From the NCBI GenBank assembly GCA_002505345.1, contig DAUY01000001.1, positions 1 through 64,000 of the forward strand: 64,000 nt of DNA. Direction: 5' to 3'. This document shows, piece after piece, positions 1-9,756 of the stretch. Source of the DNA: Methanomassiliicoccaceae archaeon UBA370 (GTDB lineage Archaea; Thermoplasmatota; Thermoplasmata; Methanomassiliicoccales; Methanomethylophilaceae). Both the position numbers and the translations under genes were made by a program. Every line of letters begins with the position of its first letter. Positions within the stretch are counted from its first letter, which is position 1. A model generated the notes under the pieces. It saw only the letters and a list, made by a program, of their open reading frames with translations. It did not search any database and was not told where the DNA came from.

Positions 1-797
<797 letters not shown>

Positions 798-801
798 AGC
801 A

Positions 802-823
802 GGGTGGGGCTCACGCCCCGCCC
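802..823 (+). terminator. GC-rich hairpin just after 16S
   Basis: A 9-bp stem (GGGTGGGGC with GCCCCGCCC, one G-U pair) and a TCAC loop begin about 5 nt after the 16S end. No T-run follows at once; the nearest T-rich stretch is near 932-937. It could be a processing or termination signal. The rest of 824-1124, between the convergent 16S and flavodiiron genes, is AT-rich with short T-runs, and I see no gene in it. Confidence 0.4.
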
Positions 824-1124
824 TCAACCAAAACTAAGTGTGTAAAAAAACGAAATAAGCAAGGAAATCTAAACGGATTTCCCGCGATTCCTTGGCAGCT
901 TGCCATGCACTAAACGTAGCATCGAACGTCATAAGAATTTTTAATCATCTTCTAAATCATATTTTAACGGCATTATTTCATAATCTTATCACGCATATGG
1001 TATTCGGTCGTCAGCCTCTCGGCTTCAAAACCGAATTTTCCTAGCTTTTTGCTGGCAGATCTCAAACATCGGCCGCAAAGCCTCCCTATTTTGGGCGGGG
1101 AGTCGCCCTTACCGAACGCAGGTT

Positions 1125-2312
1125 TCACTCCAACAAAGCCCTCGCCAGTTTTTCCGCCGATGCCAGGGCCTCTTCGTCAGGCTTCCACATCGAGCGTACG
1201 CTCTCGTCCACTATCCGGAAACCCGCTTCCGCAAGCTCTTTTTTCAGGACCGCCACTCCCTCTCCGCTCCATCCGTAGCATCCGAACGCTCCGGCCCTCT
1301 TGTTTTTGAATTTCAGAGACTTCATGAAGCGGACGGTTCCGCTGACGCTCGTCAGAACATCTCCGCCCACCGTCGGGGAACCTACAGCTATGGCCTTCGA
1401 CCTGAAGACCTCGGCCATGATCTCACTCTTGTCAGCCTTTGAGCAGTTGAATACTTTTACGACGGTCTCCGGACTTATCTTTCCTGCCGCCGCCGCGATC
1501 TCATGGGCGATGGCGGCTGTGCCTTCCCACATGGTGTCATAGATTATCGTTAGCCGGTCTTCTTTGTATTCGGCCGCCCACTCATAATATTTGTCGACGA
1601 TCTGCATGGGCTCTTCCCTCCAAATTGCACCGTGGCTAGGGGCGATCACGTCTATCGGAAGATTCATGGACCTTATCTCGTCGACCTTCTTGGTGACGAA
1701 CGGCGAGAATGGATTGAGTATGTTGGCGTAATACCTCATTGCCTCTTTTTCCAGCAAGCATATGTCCGCAGTGTCGTTGAAGAGCCCTCCCACGGCGAAA
1801 TGCTGGCCGAAGGCGTCGTTCGAGAATAGCACATTATCTCCCGTCAGATAGGTCGCCATGCTGTCAGGCCAATGTAGCATCTTCATCTCGATAAAAACAA
1901 GCTCCTTCCCGTCACCTATGTCCACGGAGTCGCCGCTCTTCACAACCCTCAGGTCCCATCCTCTCTTGCCATATTGGCCCTCCAAGCTCTTCACGGCGTT
2001 GGCGGTGCAGTATATCGGCACGTCGGGGATCTCTTTCATCAGTTCGGGCAGCGCACCGGAATGGTCGGCCTCCCCGTGGTTCATTATCACCATATCTATG
2101 TTCTCCAGGCCGATTTCTTTCCTGAGATTGTCGACGAACTCCGACCTGTGCGGCGTCCAGACAGTATCGATTAGCACGGTCTTGTCCTCCTCGATGATAT
2201 ATGCATTCTGGCTAGATCCGTTCATTATTGTGAAGTCGTCTCCGTGGAACTTCTGAAGCTCCCAGTCCAAGTACCCGACCCAGCTTACGTTGCCCCTGAT
2301 GTTTTCTTTCAA
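1125..2312 (-). CDS. fprA: Flavodiiron protein FprA (A-type flavoprotein)
   Basis: This 395-residue protein has the usual FprA length. The N-terminal metallo-beta-lactamase-like domain (about 1-245) carries the di-iron motif NHGEADHSG and downstream metal ligands (HWPD, SND, PSHG). The C-terminal flavodoxin domain (about 250-395) begins at the LTIIYDTMWEGT FMN loop. In methanogens FprA reduces O2 to water with F420H2, and relatives reduce NO. Activity here is inferred from family. The start is TTG, preceded by a perfect AGGAGGTG at a good distance. The gene is divergent from a membrane protein and converges on the 16S gene. With the catalase near 19 kb it gives the cell two oxygen-defence routes. 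Confidence 0.95.
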   Translation of the reverse strand: MKENIRGNVSWVGYLDWELQKFHGDDFTIMNGSSQNAYIIEEDKTVLIDTVWTPHRSEFVDNLRKEIGLENIDMVIMNHGEADHSGALPELMKEIPDVPIYCTANAVKSLEGQYGKRGWDLRVVKSGDSVDIGDGKELVFIEMKMLHWPDSMATYLTGDNVLFSNDAFGQHFAVGGLFNDTADICLLEKEAMRYYANILNPFSPFVTKKVDEIRSMNLPIDVIAPSHGAIWREEPMQIVDKYYEWAAEYKEDRLTIIYDTMWEGTAAIAHEIAAAAGKISPETVVKVFNCSKADKSEIMAEVFRSKAIAVGSPTVGGDVLTSVSGTVRFMKSLKFKNKRAGAFGCYGWSGEGVAVLKKELAEAGFRIVDESVRSMWKPDEEALASAEKLARALLE

Positions 2313-2437
2313 GCATGCACCTCCTAAGGCTGCTGTTCCATCGCAGGGGCGGATATTTTACTTTATGTCAACCGTAATCTCCGAATGCCCTTCTTTGCGC
2401 TCCGCACCTATTTCTATCGGAACCATCATCGACGGGC

Positions 2438-2992
2438 ATGGTAGGCGGAGTCAGGGCGGCATATCCCGGTCTCATCGTATGGACATTCTTTCTGCTTCTC
2501 GCGGCTTATTCGATAACAGTCGCCCGAACAGGAATGCTCGAGTCGTTTCTGATGGTCCTCTTCGCATCTTTCTCCGCCGTAATTGCAACCGAAGGCGTGC
2601 ACGAGCTGTTTGGGCACAGGCCCATAGGGACACTGAAGGAATTTTCGTACATGTCCCGAGAGGATCTGTCTATGTACTCCGAAAAAAGGATTGGTGCGGT
2701 GAACGGTGCTTTGCACATCATAACGGGACTGATAGTTTCATCTTCTCTTCTCGAGAGGTCTTTCTTATCGGAGGAGTTCGTGCTGGTTCTCTTCTTCAGG
2801 TCCCTGATTCCCGCGGCTGTAATACTGGCTATTGGCAGCTACTGGGTGAATTACGGGTCGTTCTTCAAGATGCGGGAAGCCGGAACCGCCAAAAGGGCAC
2901 GCGGTATGGGCCCGGCGATAAGGACGACCTTCTCCCTCCTGGTCGCCATAGGTGCCTCCTATGGCCTGGCACGTCTTTTCGAAATAATATGA
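2438..2992 (+). CDS. Hypothetical membrane protein, 184 aa
   Basis: I do not recognise the family. The protein has about five hydrophobic segments (roughly residues 9-28, 36-52, 92-108, 115-140 and 165-180) and a polar middle containing HELFGHRP and KEFSYMSREDL. The HELFGH stretch resembles a zinc-protease HExxH but lacks the second His spacing (HELFG rather than HExxH), so no activity is claimed. The gene is divergent from fprA; an AT-rich stretch near 2350-2365 may be its promoter. The stop lies just before tRNA-Gln on the other strand. It looks like a real gene because it is long and no other frame is better. Confidence 0.6.
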   Translation: MVGGVRAAYPGLIVWTFFLLLAAYSITVARTGMLESFLMVLFASFSAVIATEGVHELFGHRPIGTLKEFSYMSREDLSMYSEKRIGAVNGALHIITGLIVSSSLLERSFLSEEFVLVLFFRSLIPAAVILAIGSYWVNYGSFFKMREAGTAKRARGMGPAIRTTFSLLVAIGASYGLARLFEII

Positions 2993-3011
2993 GCCAGGTC
3001 CTTTGATCCAA

Positions 3012-3087
3012 TGGTAGTCCTGCCCGGATTCGAACCGGGGTCGCCGGCTCCAAAGGCCAGCATGATTGACCGCTACACCACAGGACT
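3012..3087 (-). tRNA. tRNA-Gln (TTG)
   Basis: The complement folds into a full cloverleaf. The acceptor AGTCCTG pairs with CAGGACT. The anticodon stem CTGGC/GCCGG encloses the loop CTTTGGA, giving anticodon TTG. The T-arm contains GGTTCGAATCC, and CCA is encoded. It lies 8 bp downstream of the tRNA methylthiotransferase gene on the same strand and may be cut from that transcript. Confidence 0.95.
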
Positions 3088-3095
3088 ATAGGCGG

Positions 3096-4343
3096 TTATC
3101 CGCTTCGGTTATTTAACGTTCTTCCGATGAGGTACGTCGGGCCGCATCCGGTTATCTCGGCATCGCAGAAAGTTCCCAGAGGGATATCCTCGGCGATACC
3201 GACCGGCCGGTAGTTGTCCGTCCTGGCGATCACGGAGCCTTCCTTCCCTTCCTCGGTCACGAGTACCCTGAAGGTTCTGCCCACAAGCTTCTTGTTGTTG
3301 GCAAGCTCCACCTCGTTCTTCACATCGGTTAGTTCTGTGGAACGTGCCTTTATTATGCGTCCGTTGACCTGGGTCATCTCTGCGGCCTTGGTCCCCGGCC
3401 GGGGTGAGAATCTGGTTATATTCACAGTGTCCGCATTCAGTACGCGAAGAAGGTCCACACTCTTCCTGTGGTCTTCATCTGTCTCGCCCGGAAAGCCCGC
3501 GATCATATCGGTGGAGATGCTTACGTCCGGGCATCTGGAACGTATATTTCCGACCAGCGAAAGATATTCCTCCGGGGTATATCCTCGTTTCATGGCCGAT
3601 AGTACGCTGCCGCTGCCGCTCTGGACAGGTATGTGCAGGAATCTGTAGACCCTGGGATCTTCCAGAACATCCATCATTCCGTTGACTATGGGGGCAAGCC
3701 AGTCCGGATTCATCATTCCCACCCGTATCCTGAAGTCACCGGGCACTTCCAGCATCTTGAACAGGAGTTCGGGGAGGCTGGAGCCGATGTCACGGCCGTA
3801 GCATGCGGTGTCCTGGGCAGTGACCAATATCTCCTTTGCTCCGCTTTTAAGCCGTTTTTTGAATTCGGCGAGGAGCTCCTCTTCTGGGTAGCTTAGCAGC
3901 TTTCCCCTTGCGAAACGTGTTATGCAGTAGGAGCATGCGCCCAGGCAGCCCTGTGCGATAGGCAGTATCGCCGAGGTGCCGGTCTCCTTGTTATCCAAAG
4001 GGTGCCAGCATCCGTATTTGCTACCTACCTTGTCGGAGAATTCGGAGTAATTCCTGGGGGGAATTATCAGCGAATCCGGAAGCCTGACGGAGATCCTTCC
4101 CGGCTGGACCTCGGCCATGCAACCGGTGACTATGACCTCTTTGCCCATGCCCCTGAGCTCCGTCATCCTTCTGACCATCTTCTTCTCGGTCGCATCGACC
4201 ACGGTGCAGGTGTTCAAGATCACTACGTCTGCAGTCTCTGCGGACGAGGCCTTCTCGTAACCCATGCCAGACATGCGTTCCGAGAGCTGTGCCCCCTCGC
4301 CGTAGTTCATGGTGCAACCGTAGGATTCGACGAAATATCTCAT
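3096..4343 (-). CDS. tRNA t6A37 methylthiotransferase (MtaB/CDKAL1 type)
   Basis: This is a radical SAM enzyme that adds a methylthio group to t6A at tRNA position 37, giving ms2t6A. The N-terminal MTTase domain has cluster cysteines C10, C46 and C75. The radical SAM core has the CxxxCxxC triad at C133, C137 and C140 (CLGACSYC). A C-terminal TRAM-like segment lies around 345-405. Its 415 residues are normal for the archaeal family. It starts 5 bp after the stop of aIF2-beta and is followed by tRNA-Gln, so it sits in a translation operon. Its substrate t6A needs Sua5, encoded at 31.3 kb. Confidence 0.93.
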   Translation of the reverse strand: MRYFVESYGCTMNYGEGAQLSERMSGMGYEKASSAETADVVILNTCTVVDATEKKMVRRMTELRGMGKEVIVTGCMAEVQPGRISVRLPDSLIIPPRNYSEFSDKVGSKYGCWHPLDNKETGTSAILPIAQGCLGACSYCITRFARGKLLSYPEEELLAEFKKRLKSGAKEILVTAQDTACYGRDIGSSLPELLFKMLEVPGDFRIRVGMMNPDWLAPIVNGMMDVLEDPRVYRFLHIPVQSGSGSVLSAMKRGYTPEEYLSLVGNIRSRCPDVSISTDMIAGFPGETDEDHRKSVDLLRVLNADTVNITRFSPRPGTKAAEMTQVNGRIIKARSTELTDVKNEVELANNKKLVGRTFRVLVTEEGKEGSVIARTDNYRPVGIAEDIPLGTFCDAEITGCGPTYLIGRTLNNRSG

Positions 4344-4348
4344 TGTAT

Positions 4349-4981
4349 TCAGCGGGTCGCCGTTTCGTTAGTCACCTGTCCGAAGGCGGTGTTATTGGAA
4401 ATGTTGGTGATCTTTGCGTGGACGCGGGCCCCTTTCGTTGTCCCGGGGATTATGATGACGAAGTCGTTGAACTTCCCTATCCCATCTCCTTTCTTTCCGA
4501 CATCGGTGATCAGAACCTCAAGCACGTCGCCGACCTTGAGCGCGTTGGCGTCGGTCTTGACGGTCTTACGGACCGATATGGGTCTGCGCGCGCCGCAGGC
4601 TTCGCATTCCAGAACCATCACCCTGTCGTCCTTGACAAGTTTGGTGTCCGGGCGTCCGCATTCTGTGCAAACGACGTATGTGTCCATGTACTGCTGCAGT
4701 CTTTCGGAGATGTTTTGGGACGATATCTTTGCCTTGAAAACGGCCCTTCTGTTGTCCACGTCCCCGGGCGCTCCCAGCTCTCTGAGGAGGAAGTGCAGGA
4801 GATGCTGAGGGTCGCGCCTTACCTTGTCGGCTATGTCCATGAAATTCCTGAGGATGGTTATCTTCCCTTCCTGGATGATGTCCAGTTCCGGAAGCACGAA
4901 CCTCTCGTGGCTCTCTATGGTCTCCGGGAGGTTCATTTTCGCCCTTGTGAGCAATGCCAAGTAATCTTCTTCGTTCCCCAT
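4349..4981 (-). CDS. Translation initiation factor aIF2 beta with C-terminal TRAM domain
   Basis: This is the beta subunit of archaeal aIF2, the GTPase complex that brings initiator tRNA to the ribosome. From the chosen start it has 210 residues. The N-terminal and core domain (about 1-100) includes ISERLQQYMDTYV. A C4 zinc ribbon uses C105, C108, C126 and C129 (CTECG and CEACG). A TRAM domain occupies about 150-205. The standard aIF2-beta is about 135-140 residues, so TRAM is an added RNA-binding module. I chose the ATG at 4981 because GGAGATAAA sits right before it; an ATG 33 bp upstream lacks such a site and lies at the TTTAAA promoter. Confidence 0.93.
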   Translation of the reverse strand: MGNEEDYLALLTRAKMNLPETIESHERFVLPELDIIQEGKITILRNFMDIADKVRRDPQHLLHFLLRELGAPGDVDNRRAVFKAKISSQNISERLQQYMDTYVVCTECGRPDTKLVKDDRVMVLECEACGARRPISVRKTVKTDANALKVGDVLEVLITDVGKKGDGIGKFNDFVIIIPGTTKGARVHAKITNISNNTAFGQVTNETATR

Positions 4982-5073
4982 TTTATCTCCTGACTCCTCT
5001 AGGTCGAGTAGCATTTAAAGGTTATGCCCGCGCACGGGTGCATGCTTTTATCATACGGCGTCATCACAGCATC

Positions 5074-6255
5074 ATGCGCCCATCTTTTTCCGAGGCAGCA
5101 GAGGGCACGATGCCCTCTTACATCATGAAGCTGGTCGAGGTCGCAGAGAAGCCTGGCATGATCTCCTTCGCCACGGGCCTCCCCGACAATTCTTATTTCG
5201 ACACGGCGGCCCTGATGGAGTCAACGGAAAGGGTGCTCGGAGGAGAAGGCGCATCTTCTGCCCTGCAATACGGTGCGACAGCCGGCTACCGCCCGCTCAG
5301 GGAAAAGATTGCGGAACGTTGCAGGTGCGAACTGGGTTTCGATGCATCCCCGGACGACGTATTCATGACCAACGGCTCTCAGGAGTGCTTCGACCAGCTT
5401 GGGAAGATGTTTCTGAACCGCGGGGACACAATGGCAGTGGAGAATCCGGGATATCTGGGGGCCCTGCAGTCGTTCTCCTCATACGGGCCGGTTTTCCGGG
5501 GTATCGGGATGAGCGACGAAGGCCCCGAAGAGGATTCTTTGTCCGAGGCCGTCGGAGGAGGGGCCAAGCTCTTTTATTCGATACCCAACTTCCAGAATCC
5601 TTCAGGCAGGAGCTATTCAAACAGTGCCAGGAGCACGGTGTCCAAGATAATATCGGGATCCGGATGCCTTCTTGTTGAGGACGATGCCTACGGGGAGCTG
5701 GGATTCAGAGGACGTCCGGGACGCACCATCAAGAGCATGGCGCCGGAGGACACGGTCCTCCTGGGTTCTTTCTCCAAGACCATCTCCCCCGGTATGAGGG
5801 TTGGGTGGATGGTGGTGCCCGAGTGGATGAGGGATGCCGCCAACAGGTCGATAGAAGCTTCCTCGCTCCAGTCGGGGTCTTTCGCCCAGAGGATAATCGA
5901 CGATTTCCTGTCCAATAACGACTATGACAAGTATCTATCGTCTCTGCGCAGGGGCTACACGGAAAAGAAGAAAGCGTTCAGGGACGCAATGGAGGAGCAT
6001 CTGCCAGACTCGATGGGATGGAACGACCCGGCGGGAGGAATGTTCATTTGGCTGAGGTCGCCGGAAGGCACAGACGCCATGAAGCTTTTTGAACTGGCAC
6101 TATCAAAAGGGCTTGTCACTATGCCGGGGCGCCCTTTCCATGTTTCAGGCGGGTACAATACGATCAGGCTTAACTTTGCAACCCCGGACGATGACGACAT
6201 CGTTAAAGGGATGAAGATACTCGGGGATGCCTGCAGAAGCCTCTTTGGTCCTTGA
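5074..6255 (+). CDS. PLP-dependent aminotransferase, class I (2-aminoadipate/aromatic type)
   Basis: This 393-residue fold-type I aminotransferase resembles the LysN/ARO8 and MocR-tail group. The marks are MTNGSQECFD near the start of the large domain, the PNFQNPSGRSYS substrate loop, the VEDDAYGEL cofactor segment, and the PLP lysine in GSFSKTISPGMRVGW near residue 235. The substrate is not decided by sequence; aromatic or branched-chain keto acids are likely. A TATA-like TTTTATCA lies about 25 nt before the ATG at 5074, so the mRNA is probably leaderless. An in-frame start 120 bp upstream overlaps the aIF2-beta promoter and is rejected. The gene is divergent from aIF2-beta. Confidence 0.88.
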   Translation: MRPSFSEAAEGTMPSYIMKLVEVAEKPGMISFATGLPDNSYFDTAALMESTERVLGGEGASSALQYGATAGYRPLREKIAERCRCELGFDASPDDVFMTNGSQECFDQLGKMFLNRGDTMAVENPGYLGALQSFSSYGPVFRGIGMSDEGPEEDSLSEAVGGGAKLFYSIPNFQNPSGRSYSNSARSTVSKIISGSGCLLVEDDAYGELGFRGRPGRTIKSMAPEDTVLLGSFSKTISPGMRVGWMVVPEWMRDAANRSIEASSLQSGSFAQRIIDDFLSNNDYDKYLSSLRRGYTEKKKAFRDAMEEHLPDSMGWNDPAGGMFIWLRSPEGTDAMKLFELALSKGLVTMPGRPFHVSGGYNTIRLNFATPDDDDIVKGMKILGDACRSLFGP

Positions 6256-6359
6256 CGGATTATACGTGCGTAATAATATCAAGGGCCAGGGCCGTAAAAG
6301 GTCTTAAATAGGGGGTTATGATAGGCATGTTCCGCATATTGACCCGTCTATACGTGGTC

Positions 6360-6368
6360 TTTAAATAC
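6360..6368 (+). promoter_or_regulatory. TATA box of the str operon
   Basis: TTTAAATAC fits an archaeal TATA element. It lies about 45 bp before the TTG start of S12, predicting a leader of about 15-20 nt that holds the GGTGA ribosome-binding site. A second TTAAATA-like sequence at about 6303-6309 may be an upstream promoter. Confidence 0.6.
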
Positions 6369-6408
6369 GCTGGAAATATCGCGTGCTATACTCGACGAAG
6401 GTGAAAGT

Positions 6409-6837
6409 TTGGGAAATGGTCTAAACACCGCAAGGAAAATGAAAGTGGACAGGCAGAAGTTCCGCTGGCTCGACAGAGGATACAAGAAGAGAGTGCTCAA
6501 GCTGAGGGAGAAATCAGACCCGCTGGAAGGGTCGTCCCAGGCCAGGGGCATCGTGCTGGAGAAGGTTGGAATAGAGGCTAAGCAGCCCAACTCCGCAATA
6601 CGCAAGTGCGTAAAGATCCAGCTGATAAAGAACGGACGCCAGGTCACAGCATTCGCGGTCGGCGACGGAGCCATCAACTTCATAGACGAGCACGACGAGG
6701 TACTGATTGAAGGTATCGGCGGGAGGATGGGACGTTCTTACGGAGACATCCCCGGTGTCCGTTTCAAAGTCATAAAGGTTAACAATGTCTCTCTTGATGA
6801 AATGGTCAGGGGAAGGACGGAGAAGCCGGTTAGGTGA
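6409..6837 (+). CDS. rps12: 30S ribosomal protein S12
   Basis: S12 lines the decoding centre of the small subunit. The 142 residues match archaeal uS12, with NGLNTARKMK at the N-terminus, the loop KQPNSAIRKCV and a basic C-terminal region ending RGRTEKPVR. The start is TTG with GGTGA four bases before it; archaeal homologues begin at this point, and no ATG fits. It is the first gene of the str operon. Its stop overlaps the ribosome-binding site of S7, suggesting coupled translation. Confidence 0.96.
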   Translation: MGNGLNTARKMKVDRQKFRWLDRGYKKRVLKLREKSDPLEGSSQARGIVLEKVGIEAKQPNSAIRKCVKIQLIKNGRQVTAFAVGDGAINFIDEHDEVLIEGIGGRMGRSYGDIPGVRFKVIKVNNVSLDEMVRGRTEKPVR

Positions 6838-6842
6838 TTTTC

Positions 6843-7460
6843 ATGGCAGAAGAAACTTTAGAAACAACGATTGAGGCTACCGAGGTGCCTTCCGCACCCA
6901 AGGCCCTGATGTTCGGTAAGTACGACTCTACCGAGGTCGTAGTCGGCGACGGAGGTCTCGCGAAATACATCGACCTTGCTCCGACAAACATCCCCCACTC
7001 CGGAGGAAAGCACGCAAACAGATGGTTCGGAAAGTCGAAGCTGAGCATTGTCGAGAGGCTCATCAACGACATAATGAGGACCGAGAAGTACACGGGCAAG
7101 AAGATGAAGGCCTACAAGACCGTTTCCCAGGCTTTCGATATCGTTGCCGCAAAGACCAGGCAGAACCCGATACAGATACTCGTCATCGGGCTCGAGAACG
7201 CCGCGCCCAGGGAAGAGATCACCAGGCTTCAGTTCGGAGGCATATCCGTGCCTAAGGCCGTAGACATCTCGCCCCAGAGGAGGCTTGACATAGCCCTCCG
7301 CAACCTGAGCACGGGCGTAGTCCAGTCATCGTCCAAGAGCAAGAAATCCATATCCGAATGCCTGGCCGACGAGATGATACTCGCATCCAAAGGAGACATG
7401 CAGTCCTTCGCGGTAGCCAAGAAGGAAGAGATCGAGAGGGTGGCCCAGGCCGCCAGGTGA
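6843..7460 (+). CDS. rps7: 30S ribosomal protein S7
   Basis: S7 nucleates assembly of the 3' major domain of 16S rRNA. The 205-residue protein has the archaeal N-terminal extension and the conserved core NDIMRTEKYTGKK, GLENAAPREE and PQRRLDIALRNL. The start chosen is the ATG at 6843, because GGTGA at the S12 stop sits five bases upstream. An upstream in-frame GTG would place the start inside that site. It is the second gene of the str operon, with EF-2 following. Confidence 0.96.
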   Translation: MAEETLETTIEATEVPSAPKALMFGKYDSTEVVVGDGGLAKYIDLAPTNIPHSGGKHANRWFGKSKLSIVERLINDIMRTEKYTGKKMKAYKTVSQAFDIVAAKTRQNPIQILVIGLENAAPREEITRLQFGGISVPKAVDISPQRRLDIALRNLSTGVVQSSSKSKKSISECLADEMILASKGDMQSFAVAKKEEIERVAQAAR

Positions 7461-7482
7461 TCGTAACCGGTGTGTGAAACCA

Positions 7483-9690
7483 ATGGGAAGGAAAGAAGAC
7501 AACGTACACAAAGCAACTAAACTGATGAACTCTCCGGAGTTCATCAGGAACATCGGTACCGCGGCCCATATCGACCACGGAAAGACGACGTTCTCGGACA
7601 ACCTTATCGCAGGCGCAGGCATGATGTCCTCGGAGCTTGCGGGCGAACAGCGTGTCCTGGACTTCGACGAGCAGGAGGCTGCAAGAGGTATCACCATCAA
7701 CGCAGCCAGCGCGTCCATGGTCCACCACTTCGAAGGCAAGGACTATCTGATCAACCTCATAGACACCCCCGGGCACGTGGACTTCGGAGGAGACGTCACC
7801 AGGGCGATGAGGGCCCTCGACGGTGTCTTCATTCTCTGCTGCGCGGTCGAAGGCATCATGCCCCAGACCGAGACGGTCATCAAACAGGCGATGAAAGAGC
7901 GCGTAAGGCCCATGCTGTTCATCAACAAAGTGGACAGGATGATCGTTGAACAGCAGGTCACCAAGGAAATGATGATCGAGAAGTTCTCCAAGCTCGTCGC
8001 CGAGTTCAACCACAAGCTTATGGTCAACCTGCCCGCGCCGCTCAACAAGCAGTGGCAGGTCAGCATCCAGGACGGCACCGTCGGCTTCGGCTCCGCATAC
8101 AACAACTGGGCGATAACCGTCCCGGCGATGAAGAAGTACAACTTCACGTTCAGCGACATATTCGATTACTGCAAGCGCGAGGGAGGCCAGGCCGAGCTCG
8201 CCAAGAAGATACCCCTTCACGAGGTGGCCCTCGGGATGGCCATCAGGCACGTCCCGAACCCGGTCGAAGCACAGAAGCTCCGTATCCCCGTCATCTGGAA
8301 GGGAGACAAGGAGACGCCTATGGGCAAGGCGATGATGACCTGCGACCCTAAGGGGCCCACGTCCCTGATGGTGACCAAGATCATCATGGACCCCCACGCG
8401 GGAGAAGTCGCTTTCGGAAGGCTGTTCTCGGGAAGCGTCAAGAAGGGAGACACCCTCTACATATCCGGCATGGCCGCCCCCCAGAGGGTGCAGACCGCGG
8501 CCCTGATGGTAGGCGCCGACAGGATCGCCATCGAGGAGTGCGAGGCGGGCAACATCGTCGCCCTCACGGGCCTCAAGGATGCGATCTCCGGTTCTACGCT
8601 TTCTTCCGAAAAGGACACCGAGCCCTTCGAGAAGATGACGCACTACTCGGAACCCGTCGTCACAAAGGCCGTCGAGGCCAAGAACACGAAGGACCTCCCC
8701 AAACTGGTCGAGGTCCTGAGGTCCATCGCCAAAGCGGACCCGTCCCTCAACATCGAGATCAACAACGATACGGGCGAGCACCTGATATCCGGTATGGGCG
8801 AGCTCCACCTGGAGATCACTGAATACCGCATCATCAACGAGCAGCACGTCGAAATCGTCTCTTCCCAGCCCATTGTGGTGTACAGGGAGAGCGTCAAAGG
8901 ACCGAACGCCAAAGAGTTCGAAGGTAAATCGCCCAACAAGCACAACAAATTTTACTTCATAGTCGAACCTCTCGAAGAGGGCATCATTGAGGCGATCCAC
9001 AAGGGCGACATCGATCCGGATGCGAAGATCAAGGACCCCAAGGCCCTTGCGAAGCAGCTCGAAGAGCTCGGCCTGAGCAAGGACGAGGGAAAAGGAGTGG
9101 TGTGCTTCAAGAACACCAACGTCCTGATCGATATGACGAAAGGTATACAGTACCTCCACGAGACCATGGAGCTCATAAAGCAGTCGTTCGAAGAGGCCAT
9201 GGTAAGAGGTCCCCTCGCAAACGAGAAGGTTTCCGGGCTGAAGGTCAAGCTCATGGACGCAAAGCTCCACGAGGATACGATCCACAGAGGTCCCGCACAG
9301 GTCATACCCGCGGTCAGGGACGGTATCTACGGTGCAATGTGCCAGGCAGGAAGGAATCTGCTCGAGCCGATGCAGAAGCTGTTCATCAGCGTCCCGCCCG
9401 ACTACATGGGGTCCGCAGTAAACATGGTCACCCAGCGCCGCGGAACGATCATCGAGATGGGACAGGAAGGGGCCGATGCGTCGGTAGCCGCTACTGTACC
9501 GGTATCTGACATGTTCGGGTTCGCCTCGGACGTTCGCAGCGCCACACAGGGACGCGCACTGTGGTCCACCGAGAACTCAGGGTTCCAGCAGGTGCCTGCC
9601 GAGCTTCAGAAAAAGGTGGTCGCTGAGATAAGGACGAGGAAGGGACTCAACCCCGAGCCGTATGACGAAAGGTATTACGCCGGAGTGTAA
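7483..9690 (+). CDS. fusA: Translation elongation factor EF-2
   Basis: This is the translocation GTPase of the ribosome, 735 residues, the normal archaeal length. It shows G1 AHIDHGKTT, the switch I region GITINAAS, G3 DTPGHVDFGG and G4 NKVDR, then domains II-V. The diphthamide target histidine is H601 in LHEDTIHRG, and the window also encodes Dph2 (56.1 kb), one of the enzymes that modifies it. The ATG at 7483 is preferred over a GTG nine bases upstream because homologues start at MGRKED. It is the third gene of the str operon. Confidence 0.97.
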   Translation: MGRKEDNVHKATKLMNSPEFIRNIGTAAHIDHGKTTFSDNLIAGAGMMSSELAGEQRVLDFDEQEAARGITINAASASMVHHFEGKDYLINLIDTPGHVDFGGDVTRAMRALDGVFILCCAVEGIMPQTETVIKQAMKERVRPMLFINKVDRMIVEQQVTKEMMIEKFSKLVAEFNHKLMVNLPAPLNKQWQVSIQDGTVGFGSAYNNWAITVPAMKKYNFTFSDIFDYCKREGGQAELAKKIPLHEVALGMAIRHVPNPVEAQKLRIPVIWKGDKETPMGKAMMTCDPKGPTSLMVTKIIMDPHAGEVAFGRLFSGSVKKGDTLYISGMAAPQRVQTAALMVGADRIAIEECEAGNIVALTGLKDAISGSTLSSEKDTEPFEKMTHYSEPVVTKAVEAKNTKDLPKLVEVLRSIAKADPSLNIEINNDTGEHLISGMGELHLEITEYRIINEQHVEIVSSQPIVVYRESVKGPNAKEFEGKSPNKHNKFYFIVEPLEEGIIEAIHKGDIDPDAKIKDPKALAKQLEELGLSKDEGKGVVCFKNTNVLIDMTKGIQYLHETMELIKQSFEEAMVRGPLANEKVSGLKVKLMDAKLHEDTIHRGPAQVIPAVRDGIYGAMCQAGRNLLEPMQKLFISVPPDYMGSAVNMVTQRRGTIIEMGQEGADASVAATVPVSDMFGFASDVRSATQGRALWSTENSGFQQVPAELQKKVVAEIRTRKGLNPEPYDERYYAGV

Positions 9691-9693
9691 ACG

Positions 9694-9705
9694 TTAAATA
9701 ATAAA
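9694..9705 (+). promoter_or_regulatory. TATA box for EF-1 alpha
   Basis: TTAAATAATAAA begins 4 bp after the EF-2 stop and lies about 60 bp before the EF-1 alpha ATG. It predicts a separate transcript start near 9730 within the str operon. The leader then contains the strong AAGGAGAG site. Confidence 0.6.
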
Positions 9706-9756
9706 CATATTATGGCTAAGCAATCCAAGTAAAATATACATTAAGGAGAGAAAAAA

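Noticed and set aside
1000..1065. Possible tRNA-like loop with TCA near the 16S-fprA gap
   Set aside because: A short stem encloses a loop with TCA, but no acceptor stem, T-arm or D-arm can be formed.
2600..2660. Zinc protease motif in the 184-aa membrane protein
   Set aside because: The sequence HELFGH has the wrong spacing for HExxH, and no third ligand is visible.
7252..9285. 677-aa reading frame on the minus strand opposite EF-2
   Set aside because: It is a shadow of the strongly conserved EF-2 gene, caused by GC-rich codon use. Its repetitive VLxHD-type sequence matches nothing, and EF-2 explains the region fully.
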